Part shown: piece after piece, positions 42,687 to 53,572 of the stretch
How the letters are laid out: every line of letters starts with the position of its first letter
Numbering within the stretch: the stretch's first letter is position 1
Source: Phycisphaerales bacterium
GTDB taxonomy: Bacteria; Planctomycetota; UBA1135; UBA2386
DNA: 64,000 nucleotides
Direction: 5' to 3'
Assembly (NCBI GenBank): GCA_020247305.1
Contig: JADCJE010000047.1
Coordinates: 62,001 to 126,000, forward strand
The notes under the pieces: generated by a model
Told to the model about the DNA's origin: nothing
Database searches by the model: none
Seen by the model: only the letters and a program-made list of their open reading frames with translations
Program-made: the position numbers and the translations under genes

Positions 42687-43927
42687 TCACTGCCGGGCTC
42701 GTCGCCGTCGCCCTCCCGGCCCAGGCCGCGGGGCCGGCGGTCGCGCTGCCTGCGACGAGTGCCCCGTGCGTCGCCATCGGCTTCGTCCACGAGCACGCGG
42801 ATGCGGCCGGCGTCGCGCTCGCTCCGGACCTGGCGCGCGTGCTGGCTGAGGCACGCTGCGCGCGCGCCAAGGCCGCCGCGCCGCGGGTCGCCGTCAGCTT
42901 GCACGTCGACGACGACGTCACGGCCGTTGCGATCGCAGCGCCGGCGGCCGATGCCGCGGCGCTCGCGGATTTCGCGGCGGCATTCGCGGCCGTGCCCGGC
43001 AGCGACGACGAACTCGCATGCGCGATCGCAGCGGCGGCGCTCGCGTGCGACGATGCACGGCACGTCCTGCCCGGCGGCGAACTCGCCGCTGCCGCGCGCG
43101 CAGCGCTGTGCCCGCAGGCGCTGGCGCCGGCCGGCGCCGCGAGCCTGCTCGCGCTGACGCCGACGGCGGTGCGCGCGCTCGCCGGCGCGCCGCGGCGCAC
43201 GCTCGCGGGCGTCGCCGGCGACGAACGGCCGGAACTGCGGGCGCTCGCGCGCGCTGCCGAGCGCACCGACCTGCCGTCGCGGCTCGCGTTCGGCCAGGCG
43301 GGCGCGGGCTCCGTGGCAGCGGAACTCGTCGACACCGTGCACCGCCGGGTCGACCAGCCGTTCGTCGCGGCGGCGTTCGCCGTGCCGATGGACCTCGATC
43401 GCGCCGCGCTGGCGGTGGCGCTGGCCGTTGCCCGCGACCGTGCGGCGCGGCGCTGGCAGTTGCGCGGCAGCGAGCTGCGCGCCGGCACGCCCTTCGTCGA
43501 CTGGTCGTGGCTGCGCGGCGACGCCCTCGTCGCCTTCCACCGCCGCGGGTTGCCGCCCGTGCGGTTGCGTCCCGGCGAGCCCGCTGCAGACGCGGCTGCC
43601 GAACGCGACGCCACGGCGGCTGAGCTGCGCGAACTGCTGGCCGACCTGCGACGGCCCGTCGACGAACGGGAGATCGCCGGCGCGCGCACGCAGGTGGTGG
43701 CGGAGGTCGGCTGCCAGCTCCGGGCCGATGCGTCCGATCCCGCGACCGTCGCGCTCGCCCTGCGTCAGGCCCTGCTGCGCGCCGTCCGTGGCATCGACGC
43801 CGGCGCCGTGGCCGCGGTGACACCGGCGGCAGCGACCGCCGCCCTGGCGCGCGTGCTCGATGCGCCCGCGTGCTGGCGCGCGCTGCTGCCGACCCCGTCG
43901 GTGGCGCTCGGCTGGCGACCGCGGTGA
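42653..43927 (+). CDS. Secreted protein, possibly degenerate M16-like peptidase
   Basis: A 424-residue exported, Ala-rich protein. Signal peptide with cleavage near LPA|QA. The fold cannot be assigned with confidence. The opening strand VAIGFVHEHADAAGVALAPDLARVLAEA and a late helix with VTPAAATAALARVLDAP followed by LLPTPS recall the M16 (insulinase) non-catalytic halves, but no HxxEH zinc motif is present. GGGGAGG lies 6 bases before the ATG, inside the end of the ABC gene, so the two are coupled. Confidence 0.55.
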   Translation: MSHRLAVAAVLITAGLVAVALPAQAAGPAVALPATSAPCVAIGFVHEHADAAGVALAPDLARVLAEARCARAKAAAPRVAVSLHVDDDVTAVAIAAPAADAAALADFAAAFAAVPGSDDELACAIAAAALACDDARHVLPGGELAAAARAALCPQALAPAGAASLLALTPTAVRALAGAPRRTLAGVAGDERPELRALARAAERTDLPSRLAFGQAGAGSVAAELVDTVHRRVDQPFVAAAFAVPMDLDRAALAVALAVARDRAARRWQLRGSELRAGTPFVDWSWLRGDALVAFHRRGLPPVRLRPGEPAADAAAERDATAAELRELLADLRRPVDEREIAGARTQVVAEVGCQLRADASDPATVALALRQALLRAVRGIDAGAVAAVTPAAATAALARVLDAPACWRALLPTPSVALGWRPR

Positions 43928-44002
43928 AACCGCGGCGCGGCTTTGGCCGATGAGCCTGTGCGAGCACGGGCGCGCGCGCCGGATCGCCGAGGCAGGTCAC
44001 CG

Positions 44003-45820
44003 ATGGGCTTCATCAACGTCGCCGAACGCACGATCAACGCCAAGCTCGTCTACTACGGCGTCGGCGTCGGCGGCAAGACGACCAGCCTGCAGCAGGTGCA
44101 CGGCATCCTGTGCCCGCGCAACGAGGTCCAGCTCGTCTCGATCAACACCGAGGAGGACTCGACGCTGCTGTTCGACTTCCTGCCGATCAACCTCGGCCAG
44201 GTCGGCGGCTTCAAGATCAAGATCCAGGGCTTCACGGTGCCTGGGCAGCCGAAGTACCGGCGGATGCGCCGGTACGTGCTGCAGGGCGCGGACGCGGTCG
44301 TCCTCGTGGTCGACAGCCAGCGTTGCCGCCTGCAGGAGAACCTCGAAGCGCTGCAGAGCCTGCGCGACAACCTGCGACTGGCCACGGGGACCTCCGAGGA
44401 CATCCCGATCGTCGTGCAATACAACAAGCGCGACCTGCCGGAAGTGCTCGACGAAGCCGAACTCGACCGCAACTTCCGCTTCCGCGCCGACGTCCCCGTC
44501 TTCCCGACGGTGGCCACCGAGGGACGGGGCGTGTTCGAGTCGTTCGTCGAGGCCGCCTCGCTGCTCGTCGCGCGCAAGGTCCAGGCCTATGGGCTCGGCG
44601 GCGCCGGCGAGGACGCGCGGCAGGTCGCCGACGGCGTGCGCCAGAAGCTCTGGTCGATCGGCGACGAGGTCCGGCGTGCGCGCGAAGTCGTCGCCGCGGC
44701 GGACCAACCGCAGTTGCGCCTCGCGCTGTCGGATGCGCCGCCGGCTGGCGACGACGCGCCACTGCAGGTGCTGTCGGACCAGCGCTTCCACCGCACGCCC
44801 CCAGCGCCTGACGCTGGGCGCCTGCGCAGCGACGACGACGCACCGATCCGCGGCGAACCAGCCCTGGCGTCGACGCGCGGCTTCGAGGTGCTCAGCGACG
44901 AAGACCTCGCGATCGACCTAGGGCCCGGGCTCGCGGCGCGCCCGCTCGGCGTCCAGGGCTCGCTCGGCAGCCCGGTCACCTTGGCGGACGTCGATCCGCA
45001 ACTGCTCGACAAGACCGTCCAGTCCAACCTCGAGTTGGTGCGGCGCTTCGGCGAACTCGACGAGAAGCGCCTGCTGCTGGAGCACAAGGTGCAGGAACTG
45101 GTCGAGGCGGCGCAGCAGACCGTGCACGACCTCAACCGGCCGCTCACGGCGATGCGATTGCTGCTGTCGACCATCGACAAGGGCGCGTTCGGTCCGGTCG
45201 CCGAGCCGGTGAGCAAGGCGGTGCAGACCGGTCTGCAGGCCGTCCGGCAGATGGACCGGCTCGTCCACGATCTGCTCGACAGTTCGCGCCTCGACCACGA
45301 TGGCGTGCGGCTGCAGTTCGCCGAATGCGACCTTGGTGCGTTGGTGGGCGAAGTCGTGCAACTGCTGCGCTTCGAGGTCGCCGAGTCCGGCGCCAGGGTC
45401 CACGTCGATCGCCTGCCGGTCGTGCGCGCGGATGGTTGGGCGCTGCACAAGGTCTTCATGAACCTGATCGGCAACGCGCTCAGCTACGCCAAGCCGGGCC
45501 AGCCCCCGACGGTGCGCATCACTGCCGAGGCGACGGAGTCGGCGTGGCGCATCCGTGTCGCCGACGACGGCATCGGCATCCCGGCCGACGACCGGTCGCG
45601 CCTGTTCCGCCGCTTCGAACGGGGCAGCAACGCGGCGGGCGTCGGCGGCACCGGCCTCGGATTGCACATCGTGCGTGAACTCGTGCACGGGCACGGGGGC
45701 GAGGTGGCCTTCGATTCGTCGGTCGGCGTCGGGACGACGTTCGTCGTCGAACTGCCGAAGGCCCCGGTGCACGCGCCGCATTCGCCGACGAGTGCCGTCG
45801 CCGAGCGGTACGATCGCTGA
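44003..45820 (+). CDS. MglA-type small GTPase fused to a sensor histidine kinase
   Basis: A 605-residue two-part signalling protein. Residues 1-195 are a MglA-like GTPase: P-loop GVGVGGKT (19-26), switch I around T54, switch II VPGQPKY with Q82, Walker B strand ADAVVLVVDS and base-binding NKRD. Position 53, the intrinsic arginine finger in Myxococcus MglA numbering, is Ser. A 140-residue polar linker and a coiled coil (LELVRRFGELDEKRLLLEHKV) lead to a HisKA/HATPase_c kinase: phospho-acceptor H375 in VHDLNRP, N-box NLIGNALSYA, G1 DDGIGIP, G2 GTGLGLHI. No transmembrane segment, so cytoplasmic. No adjacent response regulator; MglB not seen. Confidence 0.93.
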   Translation: MGFINVAERTINAKLVYYGVGVGGKTTSLQQVHGILCPRNEVQLVSINTEEDSTLLFDFLPINLGQVGGFKIKIQGFTVPGQPKYRRMRRYVLQGADAVVLVVDSQRCRLQENLEALQSLRDNLRLATGTSEDIPIVVQYNKRDLPEVLDEAELDRNFRFRADVPVFPTVATEGRGVFESFVEAASLLVARKVQAYGLGGAGEDARQVADGVRQKLWSIGDEVRRAREVVAAADQPQLRLALSDAPPAGDDAPLQVLSDQRFHRTPPAPDAGRLRSDDDAPIRGEPALASTRGFEVLSDEDLAIDLGPGLAARPLGVQGSLGSPVTLADVDPQLLDKTVQSNLELVRRFGELDEKRLLLEHKVQELVEAAQQTVHDLNRPLTAMRLLLSTIDKGAFGPVAEPVSKAVQTGLQAVRQMDRLVHDLLDSSRLDHDGVRLQFAECDLGALVGEVVQLLRFEVAESGARVHVDRLPVVRADGWALHKVFMNLIGNALSYAKPGQPPTVRITAEATESAWRIRVADDGIGIPADDRSRLFRRFERGSNAAGVGGTGLGLHIVRELVHGHGGEVAFDSSVGVGTTFVVELPKAPVHAPHSPTSAVAERYDR

Positions 45821-45831
45821 GGCGGCGACTT

Positions 45832-45852
45832 CTGAGCCGGCGTCAGGCTCGG
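45832..45852 (+). terminator. Terminator candidate after the GTPase-kinase gene
   Basis: CTGAGCC (45832-45838) pairs with GGCTCGG (45846-45852), one G-T pair, 7-base loop, starting 12 bases after the stop codon. Confidence 0.45.
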
Positions 45853-45916
45853 ATCTGGCGTCCGGATCGAGCGCGCGGGGCCAGCGGCGGCATGAGGCTG
45901 TGGACTTCGCGGGGCC

Positions 45917-45986
45917 GCCGTCCGGAACGTGCCGTCCGGAACGTGCCGTCCGGAATGCGCCGCCCGGAATGCGCCGCCCGGAATGC
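45917..45986. repeat. Five tandem 14-bp repeats (minisatellite)
   Basis: Five head-to-tail units of about GCCGTCCGGAACGT: the first two are identical, the third ends ATGC, the fourth and fifth are identical with GCCGCCCGGAATGC. Every unit keeps the core CCGGAA. The array lies between the kinase terminator and the 3' end of tRNA-Lys (39 bases away). Function unknown. Confidence 0.85.
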
Positions 45987-46025
45987 TCTGCGGCCACCGG
46001 GCGTGAACCCGATGGCCGCGGCAAT

Positions 46026-46101
46026 TGGTACCTCCGGAAGGGATCGAACCTTCGACCCGCGGATTAAGAATCCGCTGCTCTACCAGCTGAGCTACGGAGG
46101 C
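46026..46101 (-). tRNA. tRNA-Lys (anticodon CTT)
   Basis: On the minus strand, a full cloverleaf: acceptor GCCTCCG pairs with CGGAGGT (G1-T72 wobble), D-arm GCTC/GAGC, anticodon stem GCGGA/TCCGC with loop TTCTTAA (CTT), and T-arm with loop TTCGATC. The discriminator is A and the CCA end is encoded (46028-46026). Divergent from tRNA-His. Confidence 0.96.
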
Positions 46102-46216
46102 GCGTTGGGGGCGAGCAACCTAGCGATCCTGTCAGCGCGAAGCAAGCGTGTGCATGCGACTCGTCGTCGCAGCCTTGACCCGGCGCGGATCGACCGGCAC
46201 ACTCTTCGCCCCCGAA

Positions 46217-46241
46217 CGTCCGTGCGGTCGCCGCACGGACG
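46217..46241. repeat. Perfect 11-bp inverted repeat between divergent tRNA genes
   Basis: CGTCCGTGCGG (46217-46227), loop TCG, CCGCACGGACG (46231-46241). A very stable hairpin ending 11 bases before tRNA-His. It sits in the promoter region rather than after a gene, so an operator or processing signal is as likely as a terminator. Confidence 0.7.
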
Positions 46242-46252
46242 CACTCCGGCAC

Positions 46253-46331
46253 GGTGGCTGTAGCTCAGCTCGGTTAGAGCACAAGGTTGTGGTCCTTGGG
46301 GTCGCGGGTTCAAATCCCGTCAGCCACCCCA
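46253..46331 (+). tRNA. tRNA-His (anticodon GTG)
   Basis: Acceptor GTGGCTG pairs with CAGCCAC. The histidine-specific extra base G-1 (46253) faces discriminator C73, and CCA is encoded. Anticodon stem CAAGG/CCTTG with loop TTGTGGT gives GTG. The D- and T-arms are normal. A strong hairpin follows at 46342. Confidence 0.96.
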
Positions 46332-46341
46332 CTTTCTTTGC

Positions 46342-46370
46342 CCGGCGCGGCGCCTGCGCAGCGCCGCCGG
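46342..46370 (+). terminator. Terminator candidate of tRNA-His
   Basis: CCGGCGCGGCGC (46342-46353) pairs with GCGCCGCCGG (46361-46370) with a 2-base bulge and loop CTGCGCA, preceded by TTTCTTTG. It also faces the converging receiver-like gene. Confidence 0.5.
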
Positions 46371-46413
46371 CACGCAGTCCGCAGGCGGCCGGCGTCGGGC
46401 GGCCGGCGCTGAC

Positions 46414-46812
46414 TCAGGGTTGCGGCGGCAGTTGGCGGCGCTCGAGGGCGCGCAGGAAGCGCAGCAGCGCGCCGATCCCGGCCCGTGAGGCCGGGTGAAA
46501 ACCGTGCAGCCGCGCGACGCGCGTCGACCGTGCGCCGACGCCGAGGGGCGGACCGAAGTTCGCGACCGACAGGCCAGGGTCGACGGCCTGCAGCGTTGCG
46601 GCCACCGCAGTCGCCAGCGCCGGCTGGACCTCGGGACCGATCACGAGGCAGTCCTGGCCGCCCGACGCGAAGAAGGAACCGCGTGCACCGGCCGCATCGT
46701 GCACGACATCGACCGGCATGCCGGCCTCGCGCAGGTGCGCCAGCGCCGCCCCCATGTGATCCCGGCGAGCGACCAGAGCCAGGATGCCGGGATGGCGCGC
46801 GTCGTCGGGCAC
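46414..46812 (-). CDS. Receiver-like orphan protein without phospho-Asp
   Basis: A 132-residue small protein resembling a response-regulator receiver in its strand-helix order (ILALVARRDHMGAALAHLREAG, VDVVHDAAGA, DCLVIGPEV). The expected phospho-acceptor Asp after the third strand is missing, as is the usual Lys near the end. The GTG start at 46812 is uncertain; ATG 46884 in the same frame would add an Arg-rich, unlikely N-terminus. It lies across the tRNA pair from the GTPase-kinase gene, so a functional link is only a thought. Confidence 0.45.
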   Translation of the reverse strand: MPDDARHPGILALVARRDHMGAALAHLREAGMPVDVVHDAAGARGSFFASGGQDCLVIGPEVQPALATAVAATLQAVDPGLSVANFGPPLGVGARSTRVARLHGFHPASRAGIGALLRFLRALERRQLPPQP

Positions 46813-47207
46813 GCACGGGTCTTCGGCAGGCGGCCGTCGGCAGGTCAAGCGGTGACCGCCGCAGGCCGTCCGGGTCGGTGGCATCGGTGCTTTGGCGGGT
46901 CATTCAAGTTCGTGCTCTGCGGCGATCGAAGTAGGCGTGCACGCCGCGCTGGTCTGGGGGGATCGCGCGCGGCGGTGCGCAGACTGTGCGGGATCAGGGG
47001 GTCTGCGCGGCGCGGTCGGTTGCGGGTGTGGGCCCGGCCGGCTGCGTGCGAGAACGCCGGTTGGCCATGGGGGTGGCTGGCTGGCGATCGGGCTCCCGCG
47101 GCGCCTCGCAACGCCGCGGGAATGCCTTTTTCCGGCGCCGCGCGCCGGCATCGCCGGGCTGCCGCCGCACCCTTGCGCCGGCTTCCGGCCAACGGCACCT
47201 TCTGGCC
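46813..47207. other. Gene-free interval between divergent genes
   Basis: About 395 bp between the receiver-like gene and the aldehyde dehydrogenase-like gene. Reading frames here look like shadows (Arg/Pro/Gly-rich). A slightly AT-richer patch around 46898-46935 may hold promoters, but no clear -35/-10 pair, RNA or repeat was identified. Confidence 0.3.
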
Positions 47208-48056
47208 ATGCCGCTCCCGGTGCCCAAGACCTACAAGCTCTTCGTCGGCGGCAAGTTCCCGCGCAGCGAGTCGGGGCGCAGCTACCAGCCCGCGGCGCAC
47301 CCGGCGACCAACGTCGCGTGCGCCAGCCGCAAGGACCTGCGCGACGCGGTGCTGGCCGCCCGCGCCGGCCTCACCGCCTGGAGCGGGAGTGCTGCGTACC
47401 TGCGCGGGCAGATCGTCTACCGCATCGCGGAGATGCTGGAGTCGCGCCGCGCCGGCATGGTGGACGAACTGCGGCGCGGCGGCGCGACGCCGGTCCAGGC
47501 GCAGCGCGAACTCGACGCCGCCATCGCACTGTTGGTCTGGCACGCCGGCCTGTGCGACAAGCTGCAGAGCCTGCTCGGCAGCCAGAACAGCGTGCAGGGG
47601 CCGTTCTTCAACTTCTCGACGGTCGAGCCGACCGGAGTCGTCGGCGTGCTCGCGCCCGAGGCAGCGCCGCTGGCCGGCTTGCTGGCGCTTGCTCTGCCGG
47701 CGCTCGTCGGCGGCAATGCCGTGATCGCCCTCGCGAGCGAGCGCGCGCCGTTCGCTGCGCTCGCGCTCGGCGAAGTGCTCGCGTCGAGCGACGTGCCCGC
47801 CGGCGCCGTCAACCTGTTGGCCGGCCGCCGCCAGGAACTCGCGGCGCACTTCGCCGGCCATCGCGACCTCGACGGCCTGCTGGTCGCCGGCGCGCCGGTC
47901 GCGGCGCTGACGACGGCCGCGGCGGACAACTGCAAGCGCGTGCGCTACTGCGACCTGCCGCCGGCGGCCTGGACCGACGTGCGCCGCCTGCGCCAACTGG
48001 CGTGGGTGGAGCCGTTCGTCGAGACCAAGACCATCTGGCATCCGGTCGCGCCGTGA
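47208..48056 (+). CDS. Half-length aldehyde dehydrogenase-like protein
   Basis: A 282-residue protein matching the N-terminal, NAD-binding half of aldehyde dehydrogenases. It opens KTYKLFVGGKFPRSESGRSY and continues with PTGVVGVLAPE, ALPALVGGNAVIALAS, GEVLASSDVPAGAVNLLAG and DLDGLLVAG. It stops before the segment carrying the catalytic Glu and Cys; full enzymes have about 480 residues. Only 60 bp separate it from deoA, so the second half is not hidden downstream. It may be a non-catalytic partner of a full dehydrogenase elsewhere. The deoA neighbour suggests deoxyribose breakdown. Confidence 0.8.
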   Translation: MPLPVPKTYKLFVGGKFPRSESGRSYQPAAHPATNVACASRKDLRDAVLAARAGLTAWSGSAAYLRGQIVYRIAEMLESRRAGMVDELRRGGATPVQAQRELDAAIALLVWHAGLCDKLQSLLGSQNSVQGPFFNFSTVEPTGVVGVLAPEAAPLAGLLALALPALVGGNAVIALASERAPFAALALGEVLASSDVPAGAVNLLAGRRQELAAHFAGHRDLDGLLVAGAPVAALTTAAADNCKRVRYCDLPPAAWTDVRRLRQLAWVEPFVETKTIWHPVAP

Positions 48057-48116
48057 GACGCGCTGCGCCCGAGGCGACGGCGATGCCGGCAGCGACCAAC
48101 CGATAGGGCAAGGGCG

Positions 48117-49427
48117 ATGCGGAACCACCCGGCCAGACTCATCCGCAAGAAGCGCGACGGCGGCGAACTCGCCGGCGACGAGATCCGCGACCTCGTCGCC
48201 GGCGTCGTCGACGGCACGCTGGGCGACGCGCAACTCGGCGCCTTCCTGATGGCCGTCTGCTGCAACGGCATGACGCCGGCGGAGACCGCCGAGCTGACGT
48301 TGGCGATGCGCGACTCCGGCCGCGTCCTGCGCCACCCCAACGTGCCGCGCGCGAAGATCGACAAGCACTCGACCGGCGGCGTGGGCGACAAGGTCTCGCT
48401 GCTGCTGGCGCCGCTCGTCGCCGCCGCGGGCGTCGCCGTGCCGATGATCAGCGGCCGCGGCCTCGGCCACACCGGCGGCACGATCGACAAGCTGGCGGCG
48501 ATCCCCGGCTATCGCACGGACCTCTCCTGCGACGAGTTCCAGCAGGCCCTGGAGCAGTGCGGCTACGCAATGGCGCGCGCCAACGCCGAACTCGCGCCCG
48601 CCGACGGCCGCATGTACGCGACGCGCGACGTCACCGGCACGGTGGAGAGCATCCCGCTCATCACCGCTTCGATCCTGTCGAAGAAGCTCGCCGAGGGCAT
48701 CGACGGGCTGGTGATGGACGTCAAGACCGGCCGCGCCGCGTTCATGGCCGACGAGTCCGACGCCGTCGTGTTGATGGAGTCCATCGTCGGCGTCGGTCGC
48801 GCCGCCGGCATCCAGGTGTCGGCGTTGCTGACCGACATGGACCATCCGCTCGGCCGCGGCCTCGGCAACGCGCTCGAGGTCGCCGAAGTGCTGCGCGCCC
48901 TGGAGGGCGACTGTCCGACCGACCTGCGCGAGGTCACGCTCGCGCTCGGCGCCGAGATGTTGCTGCTCGCCGGCGTCGCCACCGACCTCGACGCCGCCCG
49001 CGCGACGTTGATCGGGCTGTGGCAGGACGGCGTCGTGCGGCAGGTGTTCCAGCACAACCTGCAGGTCCAGGGCGGCGATCCGCGCATCGTCGACGATCCT
49101 GGCCTGCTTGGCCGCGCCCCGCACGTCGTCGCGGTCGAGGCCCAGCGCGCCGGCTACGTCACCGACGTCGATCCGCTGGCGCTCGGCCACGCCATCGTCG
49201 ACCTCGGCGGCGGCCGCCGGCAGCCGCAGGACGCGGTCGACCCGCACGTCGGCATCGTGCTGGCGAAGACGCTCGGCGACGCGGCGCACGTCGGCGACGC
49301 GCTGGCCTTCGTGCACGCGCGCACGGCGGCGGCGGCGGCGGGCGCTGCGGCGGCCGTGGCGGCGGCCATGCCGGTCGGGGACGAGCGGCTGCGGCGCAAC
49401 CAGTTGCTCAAGCGCCGGCTGGCCTGA
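48117..49427 (+). CDS. deoA: Thymidine/pyrimidine-nucleoside phosphorylase
   Basis: A 436-residue phosphorylase that splits thymidine or other pyrimidine nucleosides with phosphate into base and (deoxy)ribose-1-phosphate. Family marks: an N-terminal helical domain (IRKKRDGGELAGDEI), the phosphate-binding KHSTGGVGDKVSLLLAPLVA, SGRGLGHTGGTIDKL, GRMYATRDVTGTVESIPLI and VMDVKTGRAAFM. Full length. The gene follows the half-length aldehyde dehydrogenase by 60 bp, a pairing fitting nucleoside salvage/catabolism. Confidence 0.94.
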   Translation: MRNHPARLIRKKRDGGELAGDEIRDLVAGVVDGTLGDAQLGAFLMAVCCNGMTPAETAELTLAMRDSGRVLRHPNVPRAKIDKHSTGGVGDKVSLLLAPLVAAAGVAVPMISGRGLGHTGGTIDKLAAIPGYRTDLSCDEFQQALEQCGYAMARANAELAPADGRMYATRDVTGTVESIPLITASILSKKLAEGIDGLVMDVKTGRAAFMADESDAVVLMESIVGVGRAAGIQVSALLTDMDHPLGRGLGNALEVAEVLRALEGDCPTDLREVTLALGAEMLLLAGVATDLDAARATLIGLWQDGVVRQVFQHNLQVQGGDPRIVDDPGLLGRAPHVVAVEAQRAGYVTDVDPLALGHAIVDLGGGRRQPQDAVDPHVGIVLAKTLGDAAHVGDALAFVHARTAAAAAGAAAAVAAAMPVGDERLRRNQLLKRRLA

Positions 49428-49448
49428 GGCCGCCGTCGGCGAGGGCTT

Positions 49449-50360
49449 CTAGAAGCGCTCGTGGCCCGCCGGCGGGGCGTACGACCGGTCGGGCGCGAAG
49501 CGCCGCCACAGCGCCGCCGAAACCGCGCGTAGCAGCACGAAGCCCTCGTTGTCGCGGCCCCAGCTGCGGTCCTGCTGCTCCTTGGTGATCACGCAGAAGA
49601 CGTAGTCGCCGCGCGGCGCGTGTACGAGCACGACCTCGCTGCGCGACCGGTCGATCGCGCCCTGCTTGCTGAGCGCGTGCGCGTCGGGCGGCAGGGCCGA
49701 CAGCGCCTCGTCGTCCCAGTAGATGCGGCCGAGGCACCGCCTCGCCTCGTCGCATGCGGCGGCGCTGCCCAGCCGCCCGTCGACGGCCTGCGCCAACAGG
49801 TCGGCCATCTCGCGGGGCGTCGTCACGCCCCAGCCCCAGCGGTCGCGCTCGGCCTCACGGCCCGGCGTCCGCGAGTTCACGCGCGTCACGGCGCAGCCGT
49901 GCGCGGCCAGCCAGTCGTTGATCGCCGTGCCGGTGCCCGCGAGCTCCTGGCACCACAGCGACGCGGTGTTGTCGCTCGTGGTGATCATCAGCATGGCGAC
50001 CTTGTCGAGCGCAACCTTCTGGCCGTCGGCGAAGCTGCCGAGCAGGTCCTCGCCCGGATACAGCCGGTCCTTGGTGTAGGTCAGTTCCTGGCGGTAGGCG
50101 AGTTCGCCGCGGTCGACCTTGGCGAGCAGGGCGCCGAGGATCGGCAACTTCACGAGGCTCGCCGTCGGAAACGCATCGTCGGCGCGGATCGCGACCTCGT
50201 CGCCGGTCGTCAGGTCGCGCACGTAGATGCCGACCGTGCCGCGCACCTTGGTGGCGAGCGCCTGCAGTTCGGCTTCGGCGCCAGCCAGCGGCCGCGGCGT
50301 CGTGCAGGCAGCGAACGACAGGACGGCGAGGGCGAGCACGGCGGCGAAGCGGCGCGGCAT
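49449..50360 (-). CDS. Class A beta-lactamase-fold serine hydrolase, lipoprotein
   Basis: A 303-residue exported protein. A lipoprotein signal (SFAAC, Cys 19) precedes a penicillin-recognising fold: the active-site SxxK is S68-L-V-K71, SDN is at 129-131 (ITTSDNTAS), and the third motif is KQG in SKQGAIDRS (normally KTG). The omega-loop Glu of true class A enzymes is not evident. It could be a beta-lactamase or a related D-Ala peptidase-like hydrolase; resistance should not be assumed. ATG 50360 is chosen over 50372. Confidence 0.85.
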   Translation of the reverse strand: MPRRFAAVLALAVLSFAACTTPRPLAGAEAELQALATKVRGTVGIYVRDLTTGDEVAIRADDAFPTASLVKLPILGALLAKVDRGELAYRQELTYTKDRLYPGEDLLGSFADGQKVALDKVAMLMITTSDNTASLWCQELAGTGTAINDWLAAHGCAVTRVNSRTPGREAERDRWGWGVTTPREMADLLAQAVDGRLGSAAACDEARRCLGRIYWDDEALSALPPDAHALSKQGAIDRSRSEVVLVHAPRGDYVFCVITKEQQDRSWGRDNEGFVLLRAVSAALWRRFAPDRSYAPPAGHERF

Positions 50361-50452
50361 GGCCGCGAGCATCGCGCGCGCGCCGCCGACGAGCCAGCGC
50401 CGCGCCGGTCGCTCGGCCGCCGGCGCGGCGTCGTGGGCCGACGTGAGGGCGG

Positions 50453-53491
<3,039 letters not shown>

Positions 53492-53543
53492 GGCGTGTTG
53501 GGTGGGCCGCAGGCGGCTGACCGGCCGCGAGCGGGGGGCAAGG

Positions 53544-53572
53544 GTTCTACCCGTGGCCCCGACGGGGCGCAA
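53544..53572 (-). promoter_or_regulatory. Probable promoter of acnA
   Basis: On the minus strand TTGCGC and TAGAAC are separated by exactly 17 bases, with the -10 about 52 bases before the ATG. Confidence 0.5.

Noticed and set aside
46026..46331. tRNA pair as an integration site for a mobile element
   Set aside because: No integrase, direct repeat of a tRNA end or phage-like gene is in the window.
48056..48117. Possible frameshift separating the missing half of aldehyde dehydrogenase
   Set aside because: Only 60 bases lie before deoA and no other frame carries the missing motifs.
49449..50360. Calling the serine hydrolase an antibiotic-resistance gene
   Set aside because: SxxK and SDN fit, but the third motif is KQG and the omega-loop Glu is not evident, so activity on beta-lactams cannot be claimed.
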